Shown piece after piece: positions 32,870 to 44,350 of a stretch of DNA of 64,000 nucleotides (position 1 is its first letter; each line of letters opens with the position of its first letter). Below the pieces are notes generated by a model, which was not told the DNA's origin, did not search any database, and saw nothing but the letters and a program-made list of their open reading frames with translations. Origin of the DNA: Micrasema longulum (taxonomy: Eukaryota; Arthropoda; Insecta; Trichoptera; Brachycentridae); assembly GCA_022494885.1 (NCBI GenBank), contig JAGVSM010002997.1:118132-182131 (forward strand). The letters run 5' to 3'. A program made the translations under genes and the position numbers.

Positions 32870-34015
32870 ATCAAAATAATCTCTTAGGCCATGGAGACTT
32901 AAGTTCCATATTCCAAAATAATTATGAGGACAATTTATAAAGACAAAACAAAGGGTAAACAAAGGATAAACATTATACAAAATAGTGTATATTACATTAT
33001 TTTTACTTAAAACCATCTGGGACAGATCACAAACCCTATTAATTTTTAGACTTTTATATTCAAAGCTACGATATCGCCCTTGCATGTTCATATTTAGATG
33101 TTTTTTTAAATATTCTGATTACACGTATATAAGCCGATAAAATACTCATGATTAAGGTTTAATAAGCATTAACTGAGAGTGTTCATCCTGAATAAAATGT
33201 TGAAGGCAAATTTAGCACATCTAAATCTCCCTTCCAAGTATCGTGAGTACTTCGATAAAATCATAAACACGGAACTTGTGTACCGAAGAAGAGACATTAG
33301 GGATGTGTTCGTTTGCTGAAAACTTGTTACTACAAATAATATCAAGGCGCTATGTAAAAATTCTCTAGGAAAATTTCATTATTACATGTTACAACAGAGA
33401 TGGATAATGTTTTTAGACAAAGGACCTTCTTTTTACCTTTAAAAGGAAGGTCCTTACATCGGAAAACAAAATCCAGTCCATGTCTACAAAAAAGTAGGCC
33501 TTCAGGGGAGGTGGTAGAAGACCCAGAGAAAATTGGGGGTCGTTGAGGCAGTCTAGCGGGCGATGGCTGATTAAAAAAAAAAAAAAATGTTTTTCTGATA
33601 TTTCAAACTAAAATTTATTAAATTTACCTACTCAATTTTGGTTTATTAGCTATATGCTATAAACCAAAATTGTGTAGCTGCTTGTGTAGCTTCGGCACCG
33701 GTTGGTAATAAAATAAATATTTTTTTGCTAGAAACAAAGTGCTTTTTCTAACTATTTTTAATATATAATAATTAACTTTCCAGTAGGTGAAAACCAATAT
33801 TATGTCGACAGACATTTTTTTTGTTAGTTTCTTCAGATTGAAAATATAAGCGTATAATATTACAACTTAATAAACATTTTATATTAATTAAATACATTCA
33901 TTTACATTAACATTAATCTTCTCATTAGCATCTATACCGTAATTATATCATTATTATACTATTAAATAATAAAAAATAAAAAATAAAAAAAAAATTATAA
34001 AAAGCATTTTCTAGT
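32870..34015. other. AT-rich DNA with two small hairpins
   Basis: No gene recognised. There is a stem-loop at about 33419-33455 (AAGGACCTTC...GAAGGTCCTT) and another at 33631-33673 (CAATTTTGGTTTATTAGC...GCTATAAACCAAAATTG). A GC-richer patch at 33490-33560 may be an old LINE C-terminal remnant, but it is too short to classify. Confidence 0.4.
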
Positions 34016-34019
34016 TCTG

Positions 34020-34205
34020 TGGGTGTTTTTTGAAAATAGAGAAATGCCGTTTTTTGAAAAAAAAGATAAAGTTTTTTACAAGTTGATTATTGAGTGTTTT
34101 GTATGAAAGCGGCCTGGCCGTTTTCAGCAGAACAAAGAATTGATCATACTGCACTCGATCTAATATCTAATTTTTTCAAAATTCTGGACTGGCTGCTTCT
34201 AAAGT
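34020..34205 (+). repeat. Interspersed repeat family E, copy 2
   Basis: Same order of words as at 9.79-9.97 kb: GAAATGCCGTTTTTTG, AAGTTGATTATTGAG, TATGAAAGCGGCCTGGCCG, AGAACAAAGAATTGAT and TCAAAATTCTGGACTGGCTG. Confidence 0.6.
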
Positions 34206-34209
34206 TTGC

Positions 34210-34895
34210 TACTAACCCTTAGCTTCAATATTTTGGTACTATTTTTAAATTTTCAGCCTACTGTTATCAATGTCAGTCTACTGCTACTAATTTCTTCTTT
34301 TTATTTATTTTTTTACGATCATTTGTTGCTATATGTTTATCATATTATACTGTAATACTGTTTTCCTTTTTAGCTTATCAACTACGATAACTCATAAAAC
34401 ATCCTTTTTAAATTCGTTTCTATGTAAGTTTGTACAAATATCATTCAAACATGCGCTATAATTTCATATAAAATAATAAAAAAAGAATGACTGACGCTTA
34501 GACGTTGAAGTACTTTTGGCATTTTTTCCAAAAGACACTAACTAACCGTAATTTAAAACAGTATTTTTTATAAAAGATTTTTTTAAAGAATATTGTTGTA
34601 CAAAAGTTTTAATAATATTGTTATTTGGTAAAATCAACAAAAAAAAAGTCGTGCAATAAAATGGATTCATTTCTAGCGTGGCAAATGGCATTTAAATTCG
34701 TGAGTAATTGCCTTTCTTGTCTTTCTATTTTCTAACGGATTTTCACGGTGATAGGACATGACATTATGAAGAATTATGCCGCCGCGTTTAGAGAGAAAAT
34801 GGTTTAAATAGACTGTTCCTGTGAAAACCAGTACAGATTACATACATTAATTTATCCGCAAATACAATTCTATTTATTGAATTTAACTCCTCTAT
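34210..34895. other. AT-rich DNA, nothing recognised
   Basis: No supported gene, RNA or repeat. Confidence 0.4.
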
Positions 34896-34899
34896 TCTT

Positions 34900-35200
34900 C
34901 AGAAACTGAAGCTGACTGACAATCTCTCGATTATTTGCCTCGGAAGAAGTCTCCAATGTTTTGGTCACCTCGCAAGGAGACAAGAAGATTGCCTGGAGAA
35001 GTTTGTTGTGGTCGGTAGCGTAGAGGGTAGAAGAGGACGTCTGAGTTCTCTCATGCGCAGGTCAGACCATATAAAAAGTTCAACGTTATGACAGCTCTCA
35101 GAAATGCAGAGTGCCGTGACAAGTACAGGACTACAGTTTCAAAAGTAAGACATGGTGGACATGATCTTAAGTAATGCGGGACTGACTAGGTAGAGAAGAT
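34900..35200 (+). mobile_element. LINE C-terminal relic
   Basis: The frame at 34953-35090 reads QCFGHLARRQEDCLEKFVV, then a VEGRRGR block and MRRSDHIKSS. After frame changes the end reads RHGGHDLK, stop, CGTD (35150-35185). This LEK...GKVEG.R.RGR...R..D.I.......GGHDPQ.CGTD pattern is a characteristic end of an insect LINE endonuclease-RT protein. The rest of the element is missing. Confidence 0.75.
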
Positions 35201-35231
35201 TCATTGAATAAATTTATTTTGTAAATATGGT

Positions 35232-35370
35232 TTTTAACATATTCTTAATATTTAAAGCATTAACTTTGATCCAGAAGTTTTAGTAAATGTTATTAAATAT
35301 TCGTAAATAACCACTTACCGGCTTTTTAGTGTTTACCGGTTTCAAGGCGTGCCCATCTATCTCTTCAATC
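35232..35370 (-). mobile_element. Hammerhead-like element, outer arm fragment
   Basis: The minus strand shows TTGAAGAGATAGATGGGCAC with GCCTTGAAACCGGTAAACAC, AAGCCGGTAAGTGG and the outer AAAGTTAATGCTTTAAA segment. The CTGATGA box is eroded to TTGAAGA. Confidence 0.5.
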
Positions 35371-35374
35371 ATTT

Positions 35375-35930
35375 CATCATCAATAATGTGAATCACAAAT
35401 AATTTGTTTTTTTGAAAATTTAAACACGCAGAAATACACATATATCCACGCACAGACGAATAAATACGACTATCAATTCAAAGTAATGCGCCTGAATAAC
35501 ACGATTTCAAATAATTTTACACGCCTTAATATACATCAAAGTGAAAACTAACAAAACCTTGAAGCAAAATTTTATAAATATATTTAATTGAAAAAAAGAC
35601 TGTGTTCCTCTTTATGATTGACATGAAACTAATGCGCTGTTTTGAAAGCCTTGGTTTTCTATGTACTTGTCCCGCGTGAGGCTTCATAAATAATTCCGAT
35701 GAGCTTCCGCGTAGTAGGAGCTGAAAATCGAGGTATGAATTGAAAGGGTAGTATCACCTACCCCTATAAAATTTGATGCATGTGAAGAAACCTCTCCTCC
35801 TTTGCCTTGAAACTTAGCATTTTGCATACAAAATAATGACATTATTATGATAACGGGTAAATTACATTATATACCCGTACTTGAGCTGGGTGTGATTGAT
35901 TTTATTTATTTTTTCATTTTTGTTTGCACC
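35375..35930. other. AT-rich DNA, nothing recognised
   Basis: No supported features. Confidence 0.35.
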
Positions 35931-35999
35931 ACAATAGGCCAAGGACCAATTTACAGTGGTGAATTTTAATATAAAACACCCTGGCTAAAAAAAAAGCAC

Positions 36000-36080
36000 A
36001 TTTAGTTTTTGTGATCGCACCGGGAATAGAACGTGGAGCCTTCCGTGCGCACGTCAAGCGTCTTAGCTATAACAACCATG
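36000..36080 (-). mobile_element. Possible tRNA-like SINE head
   Basis: The minus-strand sequence has a B-box-like GTTCTATTCCCGG and an upstream TATAGCTAAGACGC that could be an A-box region, with 50-60 bp spacing. It is not the same head as the main SINE family. It is too degenerate for a tRNA gene. Confidence 0.35.
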
Positions 36081-36232
36081 AAAGTCGCTAGAGAAGATGA
36101 TTTAAGTTTAAAATCATCTGTATGTCTTTATTTGTACCTGATGGTGCAAAAGGCACTGCACCAATACATTCAATCTACCGTATACTGATTATCTGTTACA
36201 TGAAGATAATGTGATCAGTCTAACGCTTCGTC

Positions 36233-36647
36233 AATTACATTAATTACTTAATTACGTACGCAACCACTTATCGACTTTTGATGTATACCGGTTTCGAGAC
36301 GTAACCTGCTCTTCATCAGGACCCTTACTACTCCAACATTAAAATACTAACTTTCACCTTTACTATCACCGTAGAATACATAGTATTCACGAAAAAATAC
36401 ATAAATTACATGTAGAGTTATAGGGGGATCTAATCACCACCGCATCTGAATGTGGACTTAAAATTAAGGTGATAACATTTAGTGGTATGTTGGATAATGG
36501 GTGGGGTGGGATAGTGATTGTCCTGACGAAGAGACGAGTACGTCCCGAAATCGGTAGACATCAAAAGTCGGTAAGTGATCATGTACTCATATTCACCAAC
36601 ATTAGTTTTAATATTTGACCACTTAGTCAATGCTTTCAACATAAATG
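36233..36647. mobile_element. Hammerhead-like foldback element, long form
   Basis: Two inverted arms. The left arm (36260-36325) on the minus strand contains CTGATGA (36319-36313), GAGCAG and GAAACCGG. The right arm (36515-36585) on the plus strand contains CTGACGA, stem, GAAATCGG, AAAAGTCGGTAAGTG. The interior includes ATTAAGGTGATAACATTTAG and GGTGGGGTGG-like sequence, shared with the long copy at 51.9-52.4 kb. Boundaries are given by the interrupted SINE on both sides. No coding capacity. Confidence 0.7.
36523..36573 (+). ncRNA. Hammerhead-ribozyme-like core
   Basis: CUGACGA (36523-36529) is followed by one unpaired A, stem II GAGACG / CGUCCC around AGUA, then GAAA (36547-36550). A stem III can form between AUCG and CGGU (36569-36572) around a 17-18-base loop, leaving a UA at the position of the cleavage site. 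A convincing stem I is not visible, and the extra base between CUGANGA and stem II is not canonical. It is therefore a candidate, possibly decayed, not a shown ribozyme. Hammerheads are known from Penelope-like elements and retrozymes. Confidence 0.4.
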
Positions 36648-36779
36648 ATATGAAATATTGCAGTATAAAAACCTTTTTTTGACAAAAAAAAATTTCCCGC
36701 TGACCATCCCCGAAATTGAACCCGGGGCATCAAGCATGGTAGATGAATGTGCTAGCCACTACACTGCGAGGCATACTTT

Positions 36780-38920
36780 TAAGAATCTTCACTTCATTTC
36801 CTTTTTAAGGATTCTTTCCTGAGAATAATGGCCATTGCATCAAAAACACTTGTCGCATCCTGGTTCAATTTCGTACATATACCTGTATTTTTCCTCTGTG
36901 TCTGGACACGGGCAAAATAAACAGTCATCGACCGAAACAAGAATTAAAACCAAAACTGAATTTCGACTTATGTCTTCGATCTTCTGATTATAACTAACCC
37001 AGTTATCTTCGACTGACTTCGAAATTTGCTTTAAAATAAATTAATATTTTGATATTTTAATCGAAACGAATTGATATTTTAATCCATAATATGGTATAAA
37101 TCCTTAAGTGGGTTTTAAAAAACAAAGATTTGCTAATTGTTTTTTAATTGTAATTCATTTTTGTGCATACGATGACAGTTGAATATTGAAGGTTATTCTT
37201 CAATATCCATTTAAACTTTAAAAATTAAGCTAGACATATGATAAAAAACGTTACTAGTGTATAGTGTTAAGAATAAAAATATATGAAGAATTATAAAATG
37301 TATAACTTATGTCGTTTTGTGAATAATAATGTGATATAAAAATCGATGAAACAATGATTCTTAAAACGTAATTTATGTTTTGTTTGGTGAACTATCGTAC
37401 TCGGTAAGGGATACTTTTAAATTATTTAGTTTTTATTTAATTTATTAAGAAAAAGTGTTTTATTTCAAGACAAGTTATAATATAGTTATATTATAGTCAG
37501 ACTTAACCAAAGATGCACCGGTACGCTAATGAATTATCCAGTTTTATAAATTACTTTTTCGGCGCTTGGCCTGAAACACGAAACAGCTGCGCGGATGGGT
37601 CATTGCTCTCTAAAGACGAAGGCGGGGGTTCGAGTCCTTAGGAGGTACCAATTTTTTTTTTGAAGAACCATTTTTGCACACGAAACTGAGTATATTTACA
37701 TAAAAATAAAAATTGTCTTCGTCAGTAACCTATTCTGCCGTCATAAGAACGAAGGACGTATCTTACATTTTTTTGAAAATGAGTTTAATACATATTCAGA
37801 ATCCGGAAAAAATACGCATCTACTAAAAATACATCTATCTTCCTAAATTAATCACAACCCTATTATTTTCACTAATAAATGAGACTGCAAAAAATCTTGA
37901 AGATTACTAAATATAAAAGGCTGTTCTGACTTATATAATTATTAAAGACTGATTAAAATACTTATTTTTTCTCGTATTCCGTTTTTAAAAACATCTGAAA
38001 TGAATGTACTTATTCGTTATCAATTAAATTTAAGATCTGCTGGTAATTTCGAAGTTAATTGATTATTAGGCCGGCGTTACTTGTTTGAAAAACAGTAAAT
38101 GGCCAGTAACGTCTATTTTATTTCGTTGAGTAGAATAAATTGGCATATTAACACTAAAAAAGAAAGACGTTTATTTAATTACTAAATAAAAAGGGCGTTT
38201 CTAGCTAGAAACGTCTTTTCATTGAAGTATTAAATATTTGTTTTACTAAAAAGAAGATGAAAATGTTATTTTTTAAATATATAACGTTAAATTTATTAAA
38301 ATTAATATATATATTCCGTTAAGGCAAACCATAATACATACTGTCGCGAAATAATATACTTGATTTTTGTAATATTTTTCACACAGCAAAATTTTCAATC
38401 TTCGAGTTACAAAATCTTTATTTTCTCCGTTTTTTGTTTTGTGTAGAAACGTCCTTTTTTCTTATGACGGCAGTATAATGAAGCAAGTTTTGAAGAAAAA
38501 ATTGTGGGCATATTCTGCTTTTCATACAGAAAACTTAATTTTACTTTGTAGATAAAATTAAAGATAAATGTTAAGTTCCCATTGAAATCGGGGCCCAGTA
38601 GTAGATAAATACTTTCTATACCCAGCTTTAGTCTTGATAACCGACCACCAGCCGCGCATAGTTTTAAACCAATGAACAATACGAAAGATTTTCCTATTAT
38701 ACTCGTGGCTTTAAACCGCATTAAATCCCTATTGTATTCGTAAATAATCATTATCCTGGGTTATTTTAATATTGATAATTTCCATTAGAATAGTTTATAG
38801 ATAATATTGGCAATAAACTATGTATAAAGCATAATTTAAATGCACACACATAATTAACGGATTTATGATGTACTGACAAATTATTATTGATAGAACAATG
38901 TTTAAGTAAGTATATCCCAA
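36780..38920. other. Long AT-rich stretch, no gene supported
   Basis: A 114-codon minus frame (38407-38751) is the longest non-transposon frame, but has no recognised domain. A short inverted pair, CTGCCGTCATAAGAA...GGACGT at 37735 and its complement near 38455, brackets part of the region together with an 18-bp palindrome CGTTTCTAGCTAGAAACG at 38193. An eroded foldback element is possible. A B-box-like GGTTCGAGTCC at 37629 lacks a matching tRNA fold. Confidence 0.4.
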
Positions 38921-39505
38921 GTCCCAATGCTTGCAGACTGGCAGGATTTCCTCCCTTGGGAGTTATTCATATTTAAATTTATTTCAACAGAGAGGGAAAA
39001 TATTTTTGAGATTATTCAAAAGGGCCACTTAAACCAGCCAATGACAGGTCATCAGCCCTGTAAATGCCTAGACTTCCATATTCCTTCTCAAAAATGTTTT
39101 CCCACTCTATTGAAATAAATTTCAATATGAATAAATCCCTAGGAAGGAAATCCAGCCAGTCTGCAAGCATTTGGACATACTCAAAAATTATTGAATTAAC
39201 CATCTGGTAAAAGAAAAAGTATAAATATTGGAAAATTGTTTTCCAGCGTTGCCTAGTAGGTGATTTGGTTGAGCCGGATGAATCTCACCCACGTGATAAA
39301 GGTTTCAGCTCTTTTACTTCACAAAAGTCAACAGATGGAAGAGTTGAGGAAATGTGGATGTTCAAACATGGTCAGAATAGTAAATGTTACACAGTGGGTA
39401 AAGTGGCCACTTAAACCAGCCAATGATAGGTCATAGGCCCTGTAAATGCCTATTCTCTTTTCAAAAATGTTTTTCCTCTCTGTTGAAATAAATTTCAATA
39501 TTATT
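38920..39505. mobile_element. Family B foldback repeat
   Basis: The first arm, with GACTGGCAGGATTTCCTCCC and TTTCAACAGAGAGGGAAAAT (38936-39002), is repeated inverted at 39100-39180. A longer second pair of blocks (GGCCACTTAAACCAGCCAAT, AAATGCCTAGACTTCC and TAGGTGATTTGGTTGAGCC) follows to 39500. The same modules in varying order make up the copies at 48.7-49.3 and 57.7-58.3 kb. Apparent open frames on both strands are translations of the arms. Confidence 0.75.
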
Positions 39506-39509
39506 GATT

Positions 39510-41265
39510 AAATCGGTATTCGCTTTGCAACACTTCATGATGAATTATTATTTAAAAAATACTGTATTATTTTAAAAGAACATAAAATAAAAATAATTTA
39601 ATAATAAAAGGGAGTAAGATTACAACACGCCTTGCAGCTACAAAGTGAATGGTTGAATGAAATTCTAGCATTTTAAAATGATATCAATAAATTTTAACAT
39701 AGAGCATGGTAGTAAATTTGTCAAGTGTTCATGCGAAGAAGCAAGCAATGAAAAACTTATAAATAAAGCACCGTTTCAACATTATGGTTAACAAAATAAA
39801 GATAGATGTCCGAAAAGCAGCTTCTGCAGATTGTAGGTAGATACCGCTGCCATTTGGCCTACTGGCTGCTTGATAATTCCTGAAAGATAGTTGATGCGCA
39901 TGTGTAGTAACAGGGGGGTGATGCCTATTATTCCAACGACTCGATGTCCATTCTGATTTTTATGGTTTCATTTTGTGAGACACAACGTTCCGGTTCAATT
40001 CGCTTTTTCACGTTGATATTACACAGACGCGTGTATAAGAGGTTTGATTTATCATTTTTGTGTTATTAGAAGGTAGGTATTCAAAATATTTTATATATAT
40101 CAATAAAAATAGGTTCATTCTTAAAAGAACTTTTGTAATTTATTAATTATGTGGCGTAGTGTTCCAGATATCTGAATTTGGGTACTTTCGCGTCAGAAGT
40201 TTTATGAAATCAATTCAAACCAAACGAATAGATCTGTGACAGAAACTCAAGCTGGATTTGTGAATGATTCTTCTACTTATCTAAGGTGTTAGCATAAATA
40301 TTAGTACTCGTCTAGAGGAGAGATAAAAAAAAAAGATCAATGGAGGCAAAATTATGCTAAGCGGAATTTAATTCGTTAAATCCAAAAAACAAGTAAACGC
40401 GATAGTAATAAAACAAAGATTTGGTGTGTGGGTTGACATCCACTTAGATAAAGTAGCTCTACACGTTGGCCAATACGTTCACCAATAGGCTGGTGCGCGT
40501 ATTGATGACAAAATTGCTACACTGCCGACAGGTTCGTGAGTCGTTTTGTGTCTCTCAATACGGGACAATGTGCGGACGTGTTTAATCTCTGGTGAGTACG
40601 TCGAAAGCGCACAAAAAATACGTTACTCAGGTGCCGAGGTGGATATTGAAACTATTGCCACCACTTTGATCTTTTAAATTGTATTTATTTAAGGCGGACT
40701 TACAGCTAAAAAAAAATTTCTTACCTACCGAAAAACAAATAGCAGAAAAATTAATCCAAGGATTACTTTTATAAAATCAATGAACGTTTATTTAAATAAC
40801 AGCTGTTGTTAATAATACCTTTATTATTTATTTAATAAAAACAACAGCCAGTACAACAAAAAAATACGATATTTAAAATCAAACCAAAATTATATGCCAA
40901 TTATTTAATTAGTCACCAGATACAGCTGTGTACATTATTAATTATTTAATATTTTAATTATTATAATGTTAATAAATATTAGTAGTCGAATAATAAATAT
41001 TAATTTTATATCATAATACCTAAGACAGCGTCAACATAGACTGTTCCACATTCCAATATACAGTACCAAGCTACCAATTTTTATGCCTGTTGAGAGGGTT
41101 ATCTCTTTGTTGAACAATATATTTGGACGTTAACATTTTGCAAGTCTCTTAGGGACTTCGTCGTTATAATATTTTCTTACTTTTTCAATGTTTTATTTTC
41201 AAAATATTATGCATGTCTACATGTCATTTTTATGCATACCTAATTTTATTGAATATTTATTTCTT
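39510..41265. other. AT-rich DNA with a short family D repeat
   Basis: At 39620-39672 there is a family D word set (CGCCTTGCAGCTACAAAG, AATTCTAGCATTT). A less AT-rich patch at 40430-40640 (CTCTACACGTTGGCCAATACG) shares a dozen or so bases with 42405-42425, but has no open frame. Nothing else was recognised. Confidence 0.4.
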
Positions 41266-41269
41266 TTTC

Positions 41270-41720
41270 TTTTTGCGGTGCCTTGTCAGGCACTTCCGAC
41301 GTTGGCGATTATTACAATGAAGCATTTTAGTCTTGCGCTTTCTTATATTCCGCAATAAAGACGATTGTTTATTGGATGTTCTTGCCATAATTATTCCTAA
41401 GAAAAGATTACCAAAATGGTTTTCCGTTGCCTTCTCTGGTGGATTTTTCTAACGGAATTACCTTCCCTTAGCTGATTGGTTTTGGTTTTGAGGCGCCTGA
41501 AACTCGCTTTTCATCCTTTTGTTATCTGCTGTTATCATATCATTATGAGTGTGATTCCATTACCCAGAGCTTGCAATGCCAACGTTAACAAAATGAACCG
41601 TCAGAAGTATTGCCGACGGAATGCAACTGTAAGTTTTCATCATTTTATAGAATCACACCCTCCGGCAAAATATTATGACTCACTGCAACCCTACTACAAG
41701 TTTGAACCTTTGTTGGTATA
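41270..41720 (+). repeat. Interspersed repeat family A, copy 2
   Basis: Matches copy 1 from CCGACGTTGGCGAT through TGGTTTTCCGTTGCCTTCTC, CTTCCCTTAGCTGATTGG, TTATCTGCTGTTATCA and ACTCACTGCAACCC. Compared with copy 1, it has several C-to-T and G-to-A changes at CpG positions, as expected for an older copy. Confidence 0.7.
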
Positions 41721-41724
41721 AATT

Positions 41725-42170
41725 CAGATTCTTTATTTTTTTATGTACATTTGTATTAATAAATGAGTTTGAATATGTATTTTTTTAATACATTCACTTT
41801 CCACAATTAAATAACAAAGAATAATAAATCAAAGGAAAAAAATAAATACTGAAAAACCTTGTCGTAGTTTACTAATTATTGAAAAAGTTATAAAGTATTC
41901 ATAAGTACTATAGTTTTAGTCAATATTTTTATATTTCATAATATTTTTTTTCAATCGTTTTTTTCAATGGTATAATTTGAATAATTTAAAAATTTCTTTG
42001 TTTTTATTATTATGGATATGGATAATACCTCAAGGGCAATTTACAGAGTGATTTTATAAAGAAATAGAATTATTTTCACTTTTTTAATTTGTAATTTAAG
42101 AAAAACAATGTATTTTGTCAGCTAAGGATTTATTCAAATGATTTAGAGAACTCATGTTAAGACCGCCCTA
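41725..42170. other. AT-rich DNA, nothing recognised
   Basis: No supported features. Confidence 0.35.
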
Positions 42171-42174
42171 TTGA

Positions 42175-42570
42175 GGCCGCGATCTTATCAAAAACCAGAG
42201 AAAAATAGGCAAAAATTACGAAAAAACACGTGCACTCTCTCCGGAAGTTCGTTGCATACTAACAACTGGTCCAGCGTGTAAACACTTGAAAATTCGTTTA
42301 TCAAGCGCCCTCTGATCTGTGTTGAAAAACCGACAGTATTCTGGTCAGCCGAAGCGCATAAACCAGCCCGTGTACCAGCACTGCCAGCCACAAATACCTC
42401 CCTTACACGTTTGCCAATACGTATTTGCCAGCGTCCGGGTGAACGTACAGGCGAACGTGTAGAGCTGTCTCAAGGTGTTGACAAACGTAGGTCCGTGTCT
42501 ACGGGAGCGGCATGGGAGGTTAGGAGGGTCCGACATCATATTGCTGAGGGAACATTGTCAATAAAGGCGT
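42175..42570. other. GC-richer patch with an inverted repeat, unassigned
   Basis: This roughly 350-bp patch stands out from the AT-rich flanks. It contains an 11-bp inverted repeat ACACGTTTGCC...GGCGAACGTGT (42406-42416 and 42440-42450), with the related words AATACGTATTTGCC and GGGTGAACGTACA between. No frame shows a known domain on either strand. It could be part of an LTR or of a decayed element. Confidence 0.45.
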
Positions 42571-42645
42571 GGGGTTATTAAAATGTTAATAGAAAAATAT
42601 CATGATTTTTTATCACAATTTTTTTTAAGAAGTTTCCATGAAATA

Positions 42646-42900
42646 CATCATCATCATTCCATTTTCACACCTTATGGTGTGTAGGACACTGTATTAGTAC
42701 AAAAATTGCAGCAATCTTGATTATTTTTGTCACATGAAGGTTAGATGATCAGTCTTACGGTTCATGTGCCAGTCCAGGGACTGTGAAATATTCTAGTGTA
42801 AAAACACATTTTAGAGTAAATATTTCATCTCAACTATGTCGGGAATCAAACCCGAGACCTCTTTTATGGTAGGCAAACACGCTTACCAAGCCGACAATAC
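42646..42900 (-). mobile_element. tRNA-derived SINE, near full length
   Basis: Minus-strand copy with the tail-side CATCATCATC repeat, TTATGGTGTGTAGGACACTG, TCACATGAAGGTTAGATGAT, CATGTGCCAGTCCAGGGAC, and the head with GGGAATCAAACCCGAGACC and CAAACACGCTTACCAAGC. Confidence 0.8.
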
Positions 42901-42904
42901 TGTT

Positions 42905-43560
42905 GAGTAAAAAAAAATTGGTAGCCTAATAAATATTTTGTAATTTGTAATTTTTAATTCCCACGAAAACGGTTAATGTCATGGCCACGCCCCTAACTCG
43001 TCAGTATTCGGTTATATTTTGAATTTTGTTCGTGACGGCTTAGATTTGAATAGAACAGCGCCAGCGTCACGAATCTTGGCGTCACAATTGTCAAAGCAAA
43101 ACATGTCGCGTTTGTGCAAAGGCATATTTTTTAACAATTTCATTTTTGAAATTACGTATGAAAACATTTTTTTAAAATACGCATATTGATTTTGATAATG
43201 CAATTATTTTTTCTTAATCCATTTCACATATTTGTATTGGTTTTCGTTGTATGTGATATTTCCCTATAAGATGTCATGGGATTTTTTTTCAAATTTGAAT
43301 TTCCGTTATATCGAGATTATTCATGTAACATCGATTATTAGATCCTTGGAGTAGGAATTTTGTAAAATGATTATAAAATGAGTGATTACTATCGATGGGA
43401 TGATTACTGAAGTCTGGTTTTCAAATTTTGCGTTGTTTGTCCAAAATAAACTTTCCAACACAGCTTTTATGTTTTTCACGTCATCGCATTGTCTTATTCA
43501 TTTTTTTGTTACTTTATAATGATAATGTTCTGTTTTTCCGATATACAAAAATATGAATTA
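42905..43560. other. AT-rich DNA, nothing recognised
   Basis: No supported gene or repeat. Confidence 0.35.
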
Positions 43561-43802
43561 TGATGGGACCTCAGAGTTATAATACGTGAACTTAAAGAGA
43601 AGCTTTATCACTTTGTTTCATAGAACGCCAGCAATGTTGGTTTGTTGGTTAGCAACAGATTGGTGGCCATTTTGTTTTGTTTGACAACATAAACATAACG
43701 GTTTGATTGGATGCTTTTGTCGCTGTTCTTGACTCTGTTTGTAAATAACTTGAATATTTACGTTTATTAAAACGTAAAACGTAAAACGTTTAAAAATCAA
43801 CT

Positions 43803-43873
43803 ATGGTGAATTGCAGTATGTTTGGTGGCAGCAGTTGGCGCGTTAAAGGTGTTAAAGGAATCAGTTTTCACAG
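43803..43873 (+). pseudogene. THAP-domain first exon with intact splice donor
   Basis: ATG at 43803 gives MVNCSMFGGSSWRVKGVK followed by GISFH, then phase-2 donor CACAG|GTAATT at 43873/43874. The MVNC start and the final ISFH(R) before an intron are the hallmarks of the THAP zinc finger first exon. THAP domains bind DNA and, in P elements, recognise the transposon ends. The second zinc-binding Cys expected around residue 8-9 is Gly here, so this finger is probably non-functional. The downstream exon is not recognised. Confidence 0.65.
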
Positions 43874-44234
43874 GTAATTGATTTCAAATATTTTCCTTGA
43901 TTAACATTGATTTTTGGCATTTATTGTCTCAACACGTGTATAATGTTGCTTGAAAACTTTCCTTATAACAAAATATTTACTTTTGATACTATTTTTTCTC
44001 AATTTAGGGGATAAATTTGTGAATTAATATATGTTTACTGTTGATAATGACAGTTGATTATGAGCAATATGTCAGGGCTGCACTAGCCATCCATATAAAG
44101 TTTATGTTTTTATCGAGTAAAAATTGATTGAAATTTTACTCGAAAAAAGCAACGTTAACCTTGAAATCGCATCTAAAATGAAATGTTTAAATTTCAGACC
44201 GCTACGACTCGCCGTTTCGGAGATGTGACGGACA

Positions 44235-44350
44235 AACAAACAAACTCAATACAGGACTCTGGTTCCATGGAGTTAGGATTTATGTCTCAATAAATGTAAC
44301 ATGAGTAAATTGTGAATAAAATAAATGAAAAAATAAAAAAATAAACAAAC
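44235..44350 (+). mobile_element. LINE 3' end fragment
   Basis: ACTCTGGTTCCATGGAGTTAGG...GTCTCAATAAATG matches the 3' UTR of the LINE at 30.33-30.38 kb, and is followed by an A-rich tail (AAATAAAATAAATG...). It sits inside the THAP element. Confidence 0.6.

Larger units (their letters stand above)
36110..36776 (-). mobile_element. tRNA-derived SINE split by a hammerhead-like element
   Basis: The SINE body (36110-36231: AAAGGCACTGCACCAATACA, CTGATTATCTGTTACATG, GATCAGTCTAACGCTTCG) stops abruptly. It resumes at 36648 with ATGAAATATTGCAGTATAAA and finishes with the tRNA-like head (B-box complement GAAATTGAACCCGG; CCACTACACTGCGAGG). The roughly 415 bp between the two parts are the hammerhead-like element. 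About 15-20 bp of SINE at the break appear to be missing. Confidence 0.75.

Noticed and set aside
32504..33091. 195-codon open frame on the minus strand
   Set aside because: Largely antisense to the C-terminal end of the RTE LINE (CMNVEEAR block on the plus strand); no domain of its own.
37600..37665. Possible tRNA gene around GGTTCGAGTCC
   Set aside because: Only the B box fits; T-stem, acceptor stem and anticodon arm do not pair.
38407..38751. 114-codon open frame on the minus strand
   Set aside because: No recognised domain, no splice or promoter support; such lengths occur by chance over 64 kb when both strands are read.
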